Positions 15,995-24,678 of a DNA stretch of 64,000 nucleotides are shown piece by piece (position 1 is the first letter of the stretch; the number at the start of each line of letters is the position of its first letter). Origin of the DNA: Paracoccaceae bacterium (GTDB lineage: Bacteria; Pseudomonadota; Alphaproteobacteria; Rhodobacterales; Rhodobacteraceae); contig JAWPMR010000001.1 in the NCBI GenBank assembly GCA_033344815.1, positions 2,838,136 to 2,902,135 of the forward strand. The letters are read 5' to 3'. The position numbers were made by a program, and so were the translations under genes. The notes beneath the pieces are model-generated. The model did no database searches, was not told where the DNA came from, and worked only from the letters and a program-made list of their open reading frames with translations.

Positions 15995-17722
15995 ATGACA
16001 TTTACACGCTTCCTGCCCATTCTGACGTGGGGTCGGGCCTACGACCGGTCCGCCTTGTCCAACGATCTGATCGCGGCTTTGATCGTCACGATCATGTTGA
16101 TCCCGCAATCGCTGGCCTATGCGTTGTTGGCAGGTTTGCCAGCAGAGGCGGGGCTTTATGCCTCAATCGTGCCGATCCTGTTGTACACTGTTTTTGGCAC
16201 CAGCAATGCCCTGGCGGTCGGTCCAGTAGCTGTCGTGTCGCTGATGACCGCAGCCGCCCTCAGCAACATCGTGGAGCAAGGCACGATGGGCTATGCCGTG
16301 GCCGCCCTGTCACTTGCCGGTCTGTCAGGTGTGATGCTGGTGGCAATGGGTCTCTTCCGCGTGGGGTTTGTTGCCAACTTCCTGTCGCATCCTGTCATCG
16401 CGGGTTTTATAACGGCGTCAGGTATTATCATCGCGGCCAGTCAACTCAAACACATCCTTGGCATTGAAGCGCACGGGCATAATTTGCTGGAACTGGTGAC
16501 GTCACTGGCGCAGCATATGCACGAGGCGAACTGGATCACAGCGATTATCGGCATCACTGCGACAGGTTTTCTGTTCTGGGTGCGCAAGGGGTTGAAGCCG
16601 CTGTTGCAACGCATGATGCTTGGTGCCGGTCTGACAGGTGTGCTGGTCAAAACCGGACCAGTAGCGGTTGTGGTTCTGACCACGTTAGCAGTCTGGGGCT
16701 TTGGTCTGGCCGATCAAGGCGTTAAGATTGTGGGGGATGTGCCGCAAAGCCTGCCCCCGTTCACCCTGCCGTCCTTTTCTCCTGCACTGCTGAACCAACT
16801 CCTCCTGCCAGCCTTCCTGATCTCGATCATTGGCTTCGTTGAGTCGATCTCGGTGGCACAAACTCTGGCGGCCAAGAAACGTCAACGCATTGACCCCGAT
16901 CAAGAACTGATCGGTTTGGGCGCTGCAAACATTGGCGCATCGCTCACAGGGGGCTTCCCGGTCACGGGTGGGTTTTCGCGCTCTGTCGTGAACTTCGATG
17001 CAGGTGCGCAAACGCCAGCAGCGGGCGCGTTCACGGCTGTTGGGCTGGCGATTGCCGCAGTTGCGCTGACCCCGCTGATTTACTTCTTACCGAAGGCAAC
17101 ACTTGCCGCGACCATCATCGTGGCCGTCCTCAGCCTCGTTGATTTCTCGATCCTCAAGCGCAGCTGGTCTTACTCCAAGGCGGACTTTGCCGCTGTTTTG
17201 GCCACGATCCTGACGACGCTCTTTCTTGGCGTCGAACTGGGTGTCTCTGCGGGTGTCGCTCTGTCTATCCTGCTTCACCTTTATGGATCGTCCAAACCGC
17301 ATATCGCCGAAGTCGGTCAGGTGCCCGGCACAGAACACTTCCGCAATATCCTGCGCCATAATGTGATCACCGAACCCAGTGTCGTCACCCTGCGTGTTGA
17401 CGAAAGCCTGTATTTTGCCAACGCGCGCTACCTTGAGGACAAGATCCAGACCCGCGTCGCGGGCGATACCCATGTGCGCCACGTGATCCTGCAATGTTCG
17501 GCCATCAACGAAATCGACCTCAGCGCGCTGGAATCTCTTGAGGCGATCAACGAACGCCTGCGCGAGATGAGTGTCCACCTGCACCTTTCCGAAGTTAAAG
17601 GCCCTGTCATGGATCGTTTGAAGGAACAGCATTTTTTGCAGGATATGACGGGCAAGGTATTTCTGTCACAATACGAAGCCGCACGATCATTGTCCGCCTC
17701 TTGTAGCGAACCCGCTTTATAA
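15995..17722 (+). CDS. SulP family anion permease with STAS domain
   Basis: A 575-residue permease. It has about 10-12 membrane helices (residues 20-440), including QSLAYALLAGLPAEAGLYAS, the SulP signature region, and a C-terminal STAS domain (about 455-560, INEIDLSALESLEAI). Family members carry sulfate, bicarbonate and other anions. In this operon it most plausibly exports sulfite or sulfate made from sulfide. The ATG at 15995 fits the family start; earlier in-frame codons lie inside the upstream hairpin. A remnant of a second copy is at 50.5-51.0 kb. Confidence 0.92.
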   Translation: MTFTRFLPILTWGRAYDRSALSNDLIAALIVTIMLIPQSLAYALLAGLPAEAGLYASIVPILLYTVFGTSNALAVGPVAVVSLMTAAALSNIVEQGTMGYAVAALSLAGLSGVMLVAMGLFRVGFVANFLSHPVIAGFITASGIIIAASQLKHILGIEAHGHNLLELVTSLAQHMHEANWITAIIGITATGFLFWVRKGLKPLLQRMMLGAGLTGVLVKTGPVAVVVLTTLAVWGFGLADQGVKIVGDVPQSLPPFTLPSFSPALLNQLLLPAFLISIIGFVESISVAQTLAAKKRQRIDPDQELIGLGAANIGASLTGGFPVTGGFSRSVVNFDAGAQTPAAGAFTAVGLAIAAVALTPLIYFLPKATLAATIIVAVLSLVDFSILKRSWSYSKADFAAVLATILTTLFLGVELGVSAGVALSILLHLYGSSKPHIAEVGQVPGTEHFRNILRHNVITEPSVVTLRVDESLYFANARYLEDKIQTRVAGDTHVRHVILQCSAINEIDLSALESLEAINERLREMSVHLHLSEVKGPVMDRLKEQHFLQDMTGKVFLSQYEAARSLSASCSEPAL

Positions 17723-17889
17723 GAACGAACGGCTGGTTTTTTGCGCCACTTTAGCTTGTAAAAGCTGCGTGTTGCGGCAAGCGCGCAGCGGAAAAACGCA
17801 GTTTCTGCTCCGGGCTCAGGAAGGTCATCGCAAATATCAAACAATCACAACCGCTTCGGGACCATGAACGGCACCAGCCCTTCGTCACC

Positions 17890-18520
17890 GTTCCTAAACG
17901 TCGATCCGTTCTGCGATACTCAGCGCGTCTTCCAGTTCGACCCCCAATTATCGGATGGTGCTATCAACCTTGGTATGGCCAAGCAGAAGCTGAACGGCGG
18001 GCAGGTTACCTTTCTTGCGATAGATTGCCCCCCCCTGCGTTCGGCGCATCGAATGGGCGCGATAACCGCTGGGGTTCCAAGCCAATCGAGACAACCCACT
18101 CCCGAACCAGACGTCCTTACTGGCGTGTTGAAACGTGCGGGCAATCATGAAAACGGTTGGGAAACATGAATTGGCATCCGATCATTTCAGGACGACCGAT
18201 CCAGTTAGCCACAGTTTCCCGCGTGTTTTCAGCCAGTTAAAATTGCACAGGCCTGTTCGTTTTGCTTTGAACGACGAAAACGCGTTCACGAACCCTGTCC
18301 TCGTTAAGAAGATCCGTGACCTTAAGCCCAACGAAGTCACACCCGCGCAGCTTGCTATCAATTGCAACATTGAACAAAGCGAGATCGCGGAGATTGCCAG
18401 CGGGTTCGAGGCGCGCACGGATCGCCATGACCTGTTTGGGAAGGAGCGGGTGCTTTTGCCCGACCAGACGGTATTTATTCGAGAGTCTGCGTTTCGGGGT
18501 GACGGCAGGAAGTTGGACTC
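17890..18520 (-). pseudogene. Decayed tyrosine recombinase (integrase)
   Basis: Reading leftward, the pieces spell an integrase catalytic domain: IRARLEPAGNLRDLALFNVA, then LRGCDFVGLKV, then ENTRETVANWIGRPEMIG, then RAHSMRRT, then LLLGHTKVDSTIR, then LGVELEDALSIAERIDV. The frame is broken by stops at the positions of QF*LAEN and RQ*GRL, by a one-base frameshift after GLEP, and by TAA at 17948-17950 exactly where the catalytic tyrosine belongs (nine residues after the His of GHT). It marks an old integration event next to the ars-type operon. Confidence 0.85.
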
Positions 18521-18627
18521 TCGGTAAGGCTGCGCGAAGGCAAAACCGGTCATTAATGCGGGCCGCACAGAGAACAAGATACGCAAAGATCAAGTTGCGG
18601 ACCTGGTTTTCCTTTGATGGGATTGGT

Positions 18628-18978
18628 TCAAGACTGGCTTTGCGGCGTCTTTGTCGTTTCAAGCAAAGCAACAATTTCCGAACAGTTCTCGATTTTTCCT
18701 CCACAACAATCTGCGATCAAGAATTGGACAAGGGCGTTCACACTGGCAAGATTTGCCGCGTAGTGGATTTCACGTTGGTGGCGGGTCGCCTGAAGCACAC
18801 CTGCGCGTTTCAGAATGGATAGATGGCCGGAAAGCGTTGATGGTTTCGTTCCCAGCTGCCTTGAGATTTCTAAGGCTGGCAAGCCTTTGGGGCCAATCCT
18901 GACCAGCAGCCGGAAAGTCTCCAGCCTTGTGGGCTGCGCGAGTGCCGCAAATGCATCGATGGCATTGGATTGATCCAT
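18628..18978 (-). CDS. arsR: ArsR-family metalloregulator
   Basis: A 116-residue winged-helix repressor (LAQPTRLETFRLLVR; KPSTLSGHLSILKRAGVL) with a C-terminal cysteine cluster DCCGGKIENC (C91, C92, C99). This layout resembles the As(III)-binding triad of some ArsR proteins near the C-terminus. A TTCGG-N6-CCGAA operator lies three bases upstream of its ATG, and a second copy lies before the divergent operon, so it should repress both. The inducer is predicted to be arsenite or a trivalent organoarsenical; this is inferred from the cysteines and from arsH and the aquaporin in the operon. Confidence 0.9.
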   Translation of the reverse strand: MDQSNAIDAFAALAQPTRLETFRLLVRIGPKGLPALEISRQLGTKPSTLSGHLSILKRAGVLQATRHQREIHYAANLASVNALVQFLIADCCGGKIENCSEIVALLETTKTPQSQS

Positions 18979-18980
18979 AC

Positions 18981-18996
18981 TTCGGTATTGCCCGAA
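18981..18996. promoter_or_regulatory. ArsR operator 1 (TTCGG-N6-CCGAA)
   Basis: TTCGG-TATTGC-CCGAA, followed by ATGAC, directly upstream of arsR. It matches operator 2 at 19049-19064 in arm sequence and spacing, and the two sites face opposite ways. Confidence 0.75.
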
Positions 18997-19048
18997 ATGA
19001 CGAACCTTGACAAGTGAATGTGTCTGGCCTCACCTAGCCAAGCGACAT

Positions 19049-19064
19049 TTCGGCTTTTGCCGAA
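19049..19064. promoter_or_regulatory. ArsR operator 2 (TTCGG-N6-CCGAA)
   Basis: TTCGG-CTTTTG-CCGAA, 21 bp before the TTG start of the deacylase gene. On the minus strand the match to operator 1 extends into the flank (CCGAAATG). Confidence 0.75.
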
Positions 19065-19085
19065 TTAAATCCTGGGAGACCAACC

Positions 19086-20105
19086 TTGGCCGAAACATCC
19101 GTTATATGCGAAGTTGACTTTGACGCGAGCGGCAAACAAGCAGGCTTCCTGCGCGTCCCGCATTCAGTGCATCGGTCTGCCTATGGCTGGATTCCCGTTC
19201 CGATTACCTGCATCAGAAACGGTGATGGCCCGACACTTGTGATCATGGCCGGAAACCATGGTGACGAATATGAGGGACAGATCGCAGTCTCGAACCTTGC
19301 GCGTTCGCTGGAAGCAGCGGACATTCGTGGACGTCTGATCTTGTTGCCAATGGTGAATGCCCCCGCCGCCGAGGCGGGTTTGCGCAGCTCACCGATTGAC
19401 GATGGCAATCTCAACCGCTTGTTTCCCGGCAACCCCAGCGGCACCCCGACTGAAATGATCGCCCATTACGTCGAAGAGGTCCTGATGCCTCTCGCGGACT
19501 ATTCGGTGGACTTGCATTCTGGCGGCAGCTCACTTTTCTACCCGCCAACTCTGCTGCGTGGACAAGGGCATAGCCCTGAAGAGGCCAAAGCGCTGATCGG
19601 CCTGCAAGAGGCGTTTGATCTGCCTTATACATGGGTCTTTACCAGCGGTGGCGGACGCAACAGCACTGCGCGTACGGCCATGGGGGCGGCGAACCGCAAG
19701 GGCATTATCAACGTGATGGCAGAACTCGGTGGCGGTGGCGAGGTCACGCCGGAAATCCTGCACCGTACCGAACGGGGGCTGCGCCGCGTTCTCCACAGTT
19801 TGGGTATGTTGCCGGGCTATGTACCTGATGTAGCCCTCGGCACCCGCGAGTTGAACGCCAAAGGGTCGGTCTATGCCTATGCGTCAGGGCTGTTTGAGCC
19901 GCTCAGATCCATCGGAGACGACGTTACGGGCGGGGAAACTGTCGGCCTTGTTCATCACCCTGAAACACCGGAGTCCGAGCCGACTGAGATCATATCCCCC
20001 TATGAAGGGATCGTGTTATGCAGACGCGCGATGGCGCAGGTTGTGCGCGGTGATGCAGTGTTTCAAATCGCGTCAGATGCTGCACCGAAAGCCAGCAAGA
20101 CATGA
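19086..20105 (+). CDS. M14-type zinc deacylase (succinylglutamate desuccinylase/aspartoacylase family)
   Basis: A 339-residue protein of the AstE/AspA branch of zinc carboxypeptidase-fold enzymes. GNHGDEYEG holds the zinc ligands His58 and Glu61, and VDLHSGG holds the third ligand. Relatives remove acyl groups from amino acids, including the ectoine-pathway deacetylase DoeB. It begins with TTG at 19086, with GGGAG seven bases upstream. It is the first gene of a five-gene operon under ArsR control and overlaps the next gene by four bases. In this setting an N-acylated amino acid conjugate is a reasonable substrate guess. Confidence 0.85.
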   Translation: MAETSVICEVDFDASGKQAGFLRVPHSVHRSAYGWIPVPITCIRNGDGPTLVIMAGNHGDEYEGQIAVSNLARSLEAADIRGRLILLPMVNAPAAEAGLRSSPIDDGNLNRLFPGNPSGTPTEMIAHYVEEVLMPLADYSVDLHSGGSSLFYPPTLLRGQGHSPEEAKALIGLQEAFDLPYTWVFTSGGGRNSTARTAMGAANRKGIINVMAELGGGGEVTPEILHRTERGLRRVLHSLGMLPGYVPDVALGTRELNAKGSVYAYASGLFEPLRSIGDDVTGGETVGLVHHPETPESEPTEIISPYEGIVLCRRAMAQVVRGDAVFQIASDAAPKASKT

Positions 20106-21082
20106 GCCTGCACCCTGTCACGCTTGACGACATTCGGGAGGCACAAACCGCGCTGGCGAATGTTGTCGTTCGAACACCCCTGCTTGAGAACGCAGATGTG
20201 AACGCCATGTTGGCCGGGCGCGTTTTGCTCAAGGCAGAGAATTTCCAGCGCACAGGCGCCTTCAAAATACGTGGCGCTTATTATCGGATATTGAATCTGA
20301 CACCTGATGAACGGGCTTGCGGGGTGGTGAGCTATTCGTCGGGAAACCACGCACTTGGTCTGGCGCAAGCGGCGGCCATGCTGGGCACTTCTGCCGTTAT
20401 CGTCATGCCCTCTGATGTGCCTGCGGCCAAGATGGCAGCGACACGCGATCTGGGTGCACAGATTGTCACCTTTGATCGTGATACGGAAAACAGCACCGAT
20501 GTGGTCGCCGGGATCATTCGGGAAACGGGCCGCATAGAAGTCCCGCCAAGCGCCCATGGTCAGGTCCTTGCCGGGGCTGGTACTGTGGCGTTGGAATTGC
20601 TGGAGGACGCTCCGGTTTTGGACGCTGTCCTGATCCCCTGTGGTGGGGGTGGTTTGACGGCCTCGACGGCTGTTGTCATGGCGCAGGGCGCACCGAAAAC
20701 GCAGGTTTATGCGGCGGAACCTGACCTGTTTGATGATACGCGCCGGTCTTTGATCTCCGGCAAGCGCATCGGCAATCCCGTGGGCCTGCGCACCATCTGC
20801 GACGCGATCATGACGCCGATCCCCAATGACGTGACCTTCCCGATCAACCTTGATTTACTCGCCGGCGGAGTGACTGCCAGCGACAAGGATGTCCGCACAG
20901 CGATGCGCTTTGCCTTTGACCATTTCAAGATTGTCACCGAACCGGGTGCGGTTGTTGGCCTTGCGGCGATCCTCAACGGACAGGTCGAGATCAAGAGCAA
21001 AACCGTGGCTACAGTCATTACCGGAGGCAATATCGACGCCGCGCGATTTGCATCACTCATAGGAGACAGCGATGACACTTGA
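20102..21082 (+). CDS. PLP-dependent threonine/serine dehydratase family protein (EutB-like)
   Basis: A 326-residue fold-type II PLP enzyme. Lys55 in TGAFKIRGA is the PLP lysine, SSGNHALGLA binds substrate, and GGGGL binds the phosphate. Relatives deaminate threonine, serine or hydroxyectoine-derived amino acids by beta-elimination. It is shorter than biosynthetic IlvA and lacks a regulatory domain, as expected for a catabolic enzyme. Its start overlaps the deacylase stop (ATGA) and its end overlaps the aquaporin start by 11 bp. The presence of deacylase plus dehydratase recalls ectoine breakdown, but the rest of the operon does not fit that. Confidence 0.85.
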   Translation: MSLHPVTLDDIREAQTALANVVVRTPLLENADVNAMLAGRVLLKAENFQRTGAFKIRGAYYRILNLTPDERACGVVSYSSGNHALGLAQAAAMLGTSAVIVMPSDVPAAKMAATRDLGAQIVTFDRDTENSTDVVAGIIRETGRIEVPPSAHGQVLAGAGTVALELLEDAPVLDAVLIPCGGGGLTASTAVVMAQGAPKTQVYAAEPDLFDDTRRSLISGKRIGNPVGLRTICDAIMTPIPNDVTFPINLDLLAGGVTASDKDVRTAMRFAFDHFKIVTEPGAVVGLAAILNGQVEIKSKTVATVITGGNIDAARFASLIGDSDDT

Positions 21083-21737
21083 ACGACGACTTGTGGCGGA
21101 ATGGTTGGGGACGTTTTCGCTTTTGGCTACCGTCATTGGTTCGGGCATCATGGCGGAGCGCTTGGCGGATGGAAACGTCGCGGTCGCACTGCTCGGCAAT
21201 ACAATTCCGACCGGTGCGATCCTTGTGGTGCTGATCACCATTTTCGGCCCCATTTCGGGCGCGCATTTCAATCCAGCGGTGACGCTCAGTTTTGCATTGC
21301 GAGGCGAGATCGAAAGGCGCGACGCTCTGCTTTACGCGGGTGCGCAGGTGTTTGGCGGGGTCATCGGCGTGCTGGCCGCGCATGTGATGTTCGAACATCC
21401 GCTGATCGACCCTTCCACCACCACACGAAGCGGCATCGGTCAGTGGGCGGGAGAGTTTGTCGCAACCTTTGGTCTGGTGGGCACGATCCTTGCCTGTATC
21501 AAGGCACGCCCGTCTGCGGTGCCGATGGCTGTCGGCCTCTATATCACCGCCGCCTATTGGTTCACCTCTTCCACATCCTTTGCAAACCCCGCCGTTACGA
21601 TTGCACGCGGGTTTTCGGACACTTTTGCCGGGATTGCGCCCGTCGATGTGGCGGCCTTTGTTGCCGTTCAGTTGGTCGCAGCGGTATTGGCGACATGGTT
21701 CTTTGGCTGGCTTCTACGCGAGGCAAAGGATGACTGA
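21072..21737 (+). CDS. aqpS: MIP-family aquaporin/aquaglyceroporin (AqpS-like)
   Basis: A 221-residue channel with two NPA motifs (residues 67-69 and 172-174) and six predicted helices. In Sinorhizobium meliloti AqpS sits in an ars operon with arsR and arsH and lets arsenite flow out of the cell. The combination with ArsR and ArsH here supports the same class of cargo (arsenite or methylarsenite). AGGAG lies six bases before the ATG. It overlaps genes on both sides. Confidence 0.88.
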   Translation: MTLERRLVAEWLGTFSLLATVIGSGIMAERLADGNVAVALLGNTIPTGAILVVLITIFGPISGAHFNPAVTLSFALRGEIERRDALLYAGAQVFGGVIGVLAAHVMFEHPLIDPSTTTRSGIGQWAGEFVATFGLVGTILACIKARPSAVPMAVGLYITAAYWFTSSTSFANPAVTIARGFSDTFAGIAPVDVAAFVAVQLVAAVLATWFFGWLLREAKDD

Positions 21738-22923
21738 GGAATTCGATTTTGATCAGGTCATCAACCGGCGTGACGTGCCCGCGCTGAAGGTCCACCGCAT
21801 GGTGCTGGGCGAAGACGGTATGGATCTGTTTCCAGCCGGTGTCGCAGATATGGACTTCCGCGCACCGCAGCCCGTTCTGGACGCGATGGCGCAGCGTTTG
21901 GCCCATGGAGTCTTTGGCTATGAGACTGTGCCGGATGGCCTGATGCCTGCATTCACTGGATGGATGAAGCACAGACATGGTTGGGACATTGATCCCGACC
22001 ACATTCTGCGCGCACCGAACGTGCTGAACAGCCTGTCAATGGCACTGAACCTCTATACCGAGCCAGGCGACGGTATCATCATCGAGCCGCCCGTGTTCTT
22101 TGACTTCGCTGATATCATTGTCGAGAACGGACGCCAGTTGGTTGAAAATCCGTTGGTCGTGCTGGGTGGCCGCTATCAAATGGACTTTGAGGGTCTAGAG
22201 GTCTGCGCTGCCGATCCCCGTACCAAAATGATGTTCCTATGCAATCCGCATAATCCGGTGGGACGGGTGTGGACCAAGGCGGAGCTTGCGCAAGTGGGCG
22301 CCATTTGCAGAAAGCATGGTGTGCTTGTCGTATCCGATGAAATCCACGGCGATATCACCTTTGCAGGTCACACCTACACGCCATTTGCCACTGTCTCTAA
22401 GGAAGATGCACAGAATTCCATCACCTGCCTGTCACCCGCCAAAAGCTTCAACATAGCGGCCTGCTGCGGCGCTTTCACGGTGGTGCCTTATGAGACGCGT
22501 AGGGAGGCCTTCAAAGCCGAGAACAGCCGACTGACGGTGAACAAGAACAACGCCTTTGCCAGCGTGGCGATGGGTGCAGCATACCAACACGGGGGCGCGT
22601 GGCTGGACGCTGCACTCGGCTACATCGAGGAAAATCTTTCCTTGGTGCGCGATCGCCTTGAAGTCATGCCGCACGTTTCCTTGATCGAACCCGAAGGCAC
22701 GTTCCTTGTGTGGCTGGACTTTCGCGACATGGGATTGGCGCAAGACGCGCTCACGCAATTTCTGCGCACCAAAGCCGGATGGGCCATCACCCGCGGTATA
22801 TCCTTTGGCACCAGCGGCGAAGGGTTCGGGCGTTTGAACATTGCATGCCCCCGCGCACAGCTTGTACGCGCGTTGGGCAAACTGGAACACGCGCTATCAA
22901 CACACCGAGGCATGACAAAATGA
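21730..22923 (+). CDS. PatB/MalY-type PLP C-S beta-lyase
   Basis: A 397-residue fold-type I aminotransferase-like enzyme with Lys238 in [12 protein letters not shown] as the PLP lysine, plus [11 protein letters not shown] and SDEIHGD motifs of the MalY/PatB group. These enzymes cleave cysteine S-conjugates or cystathionine to a thiol, pyruvate and ammonia. It overlaps the aquaporin gene by eight bases and arsH by four. Within an ArsR operon it could break down a cysteine- or thiol-linked conjugate; this is inference. Confidence 0.88.
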   Translation: MTEEFDFDQVINRRDVPALKVHRMVLGEDGMDLFPAGVADMDFRAPQPVLDAMAQRLAHGVFGYETVPDGLMPAFTGWMKHRHGWDIDPDHILRAPNVLNSLSMALNLYTEPGDGIIIEPPVFFDFADIIVENGRQLVENPLVVLGGRYQMDFEGLEVCAADPRTKMMFLCNPHNPVGRVWTKAELAQVGAICRKHGVLVVSDEIHGDITFAGHTYTPFATVSKEDAQNSITCLSPAKSFNIAACCGAFTVVPYETRREAFKAENSRLTVNKNNAFASVAMGAAYQHGGAWLDAALGYIEENLSLVRDRLEVMPHVSLIEPEGTFLVWLDFRDMGLAQDALTQFLRTKAGWAITRGISFGTSGEGFGRLNIACPRAQLVRALGKLEHALSTHRGMTK

Positions 22924-23630
22924 CCGACACACCCAACATCGAAGATGACCACTTTCGCCAGATCGACAGCGCGCGCCTTTTTTGCCCGGACACCGCAGAT
23001 CATCCGCCCCGCATCTTGCTGCTCTATGGATCATTGCGCAAACGATCCTTCAGCCGTTTGATGAGCGAAGAAGCGGCCCGCGTTTTGGTGCGTTTCGGGG
23101 CAGAAACCAAAACCTTCAACCCCAGCGGTTTGCCTTTGCATGATGACACCGTTGCAGACCACCACAAAGTTCAGGAACTACGCGACTTAGTGGCATGGAG
23201 CGAAGGCATGGTCTGGTGTTCGCCAGAACAACACGGTGCCATGACTGGCATCATGAAGTCTCAAATCGACTGGATCCCGCTCTCGCTTGGAGCTGTCCGG
23301 CCCACCCAAGGCAAGACGTTGGCAGTGATGCAGGTCAACGGTGGCTCGCAAAGCTTCAATGCCGTCAATCAACTGCGTATACTTGGCCGCTGGATGCGGC
23401 TTTTGACCATTCCCAACCAGTCTTCCACGCCCAAGGCCTTTCTGGAGTTTGACGACAATGACCGGATGAAGCCGTCGCCGAACTACGACCGGATGGTCGA
23501 TGTCATGGAAGAACTGGTCAAATTCACACTCCTGACCCGAGGGCGTGCTGAATTTCTTGTTGAACGGTATAGCGAGCGTAAAGAAACAGGTGAGGCCTTG
23601 ATCAATCGCGTGAACCAGACGGCACTCTGA
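22920..23630 (+). CDS. arsH: ArsH, NADPH-dependent FMN reductase / organoarsenical oxidase
   Basis: A 236-residue flavoprotein with the phosphate loop [11 protein letters not shown] (about 36-46) and the ArsH signature [20 protein letters not shown]-type region. Characterised ArsH proteins oxidise trivalent methyl or aromatic arsenicals to less toxic pentavalent forms using NADPH and FMN. Its ATG overlaps the lyase stop (ATGA). It is the last gene of the operon and the main reason, with ArsR and AqpS, to link the operon to arsenicals. No arsC, arsB/acr3 or arsM is in the window. Confidence 0.93.
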   Translation: MTDTPNIEDDHFRQIDSARLFCPDTADHPPRILLLYGSLRKRSFSRLMSEEAARVLVRFGAETKTFNPSGLPLHDDTVADHHKVQELRDLVAWSEGMVWCSPEQHGAMTGIMKSQIDWIPLSLGAVRPTQGKTLAVMQVNGGSQSFNAVNQLRILGRWMRLLTIPNQSSTPKAFLEFDDNDRMKPSPNYDRMVDVMEELVKFTLLTRGRAEFLVERYSERKETGEALINRVNQTAL

Positions 23631-23851
23631 TCCCTTCGCAGAAAGGCCCCCCGCACCGTTCGGGCCAACCATTCATGAGCGCGCAGCATCAAACACTTCG
23701 GGCTCTTAAATGAGGATTGCATGCGGTGCAGGTGCGGGCCAATCCAGATGCGAACCGTGGAGTTATACGCCTCGGGTCTGGCTTTAAACTTGGCGCTGCG
23801 CAGATGCCTGGGGTTGCTATTTTGCGGCGTCGATGATGCTTTGATGGATCG

Positions 23852-24502
23852 TCACTCTGCTTGTGTCGTCAGCAGGTGGGCTTTGATCCGCTGGTAACCG
23901 TACCCGATGTGCGTGCGTTGAATATATCCGATGGCAGCGGTATCACGGCGCTCTAGTGCCGTATTGATATCGTTCAGTTCCGCCACCAACGCCAGCGCCA
24001 TTTCTGCCCCGCGTTGATTGCTGGTGCGATACCAGGTGCTGGCCGCCTGACAGTAGGTCTGCCACCAGAATGATTTGAGCGTACCATTTCCGATCAGGCT
24101 GGTGATAAGCACGTGCAAGGCGTGATTGATCTCGATGTATCGCCGTGGATCAAAGGTATCCTGCAGCGCTTTTGCCTGCCTCAGCAATGTCTGCCCGGTA
24201 TCGCAATCGGTCTCGGTGATGGCGCGGGGTGACATTGTTCCGATGAGCGCTGCGAGCTCCAGCCGCATGTCATAGACATGGCGGATTTTCGTGGCTGAGA
24301 GTGCGACCACGACCGTACCCACACCATTCCGGGTTTCCACCAGGCCCAGGTGACTGATCCTGCTAATCGCATCGCGTACAGGGGTGCGGCTCACGCCAAA
24401 TTCAGCGGCCAGCTCAGCTTCTTTCAATTGATCGCCGGGGATGTAATCCAGAAAGCAGATCCGTTGCACAATCTCGGTTTGAATGGTTTCGACTGTACTC
24501 AT
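23852..24502 (-). CDS. GntR family regulator (FCD type)
   Basis: A 216-residue repressor with an N-terminal winged helix (ELAAEFGVSRTPVRDAISRI) and an all-helical FCD ligand domain with His residues at the usual metal-binding places (NHALH). It is divergent from an M24 peptidase-like gene and a nitrilase, which it probably controls. A palindrome TGTATACA at 24623-24630 in the shared gap is a candidate operator. Confidence 0.9.
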   Translation of the reverse strand: MSTVETIQTEIVQRICFLDYIPGDQLKEAELAAEFGVSRTPVRDAISRISHLGLVETRNGVGTVVVALSATKIRHVYDMRLELAALIGTMSPRAITETDCDTGQTLLRQAKALQDTFDPRRYIEINHALHVLITSLIGNGTLKSFWWQTYCQAASTWYRTSNQRGAEMALALVAELNDINTALERRDTAAIGYIQRTHIGYGYQRIKAHLLTTQAE

Positions 24503-24622
24503 GGTATCTGTATTGTGGCGTTTTTGGATTTGGGCACATAAACCTCTGACTGCTCAAGGTGCATACATCAATATGATAATTTGGGCAGTATTGCCGCATC
24601 TCAGAGCGATTGACTCCTTAGG

Positions 24623-24630
24623 TGTATACA
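24623..24630. promoter_or_regulatory. Candidate GntR operator TGTATACA
   Basis: A perfect 8-bp palindrome, GGTGTATACAGC in context, 49 bp before the M24 gene. Short palindromes of this sort are common GntR/FCD half-site pairs. Support is positional only. Confidence 0.4.
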
Positions 24631-24678
24631 GCATACGGATAAAACATAAAGAGATGCTCGCCGATTAAGGACCCACAC

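Noticed and set aside
19086-21082. Ectoine degradation (DoeB/EutB) as the function of the operon at 19-23.6 kb
   Set aside because: The first two genes resemble those enzymes, but the regulator is ArsR with matching operators, and the other genes are AqpS, a C-S lyase and ArsH; no doeA, doeC/D, eutD/E or ectoine transporter is present.
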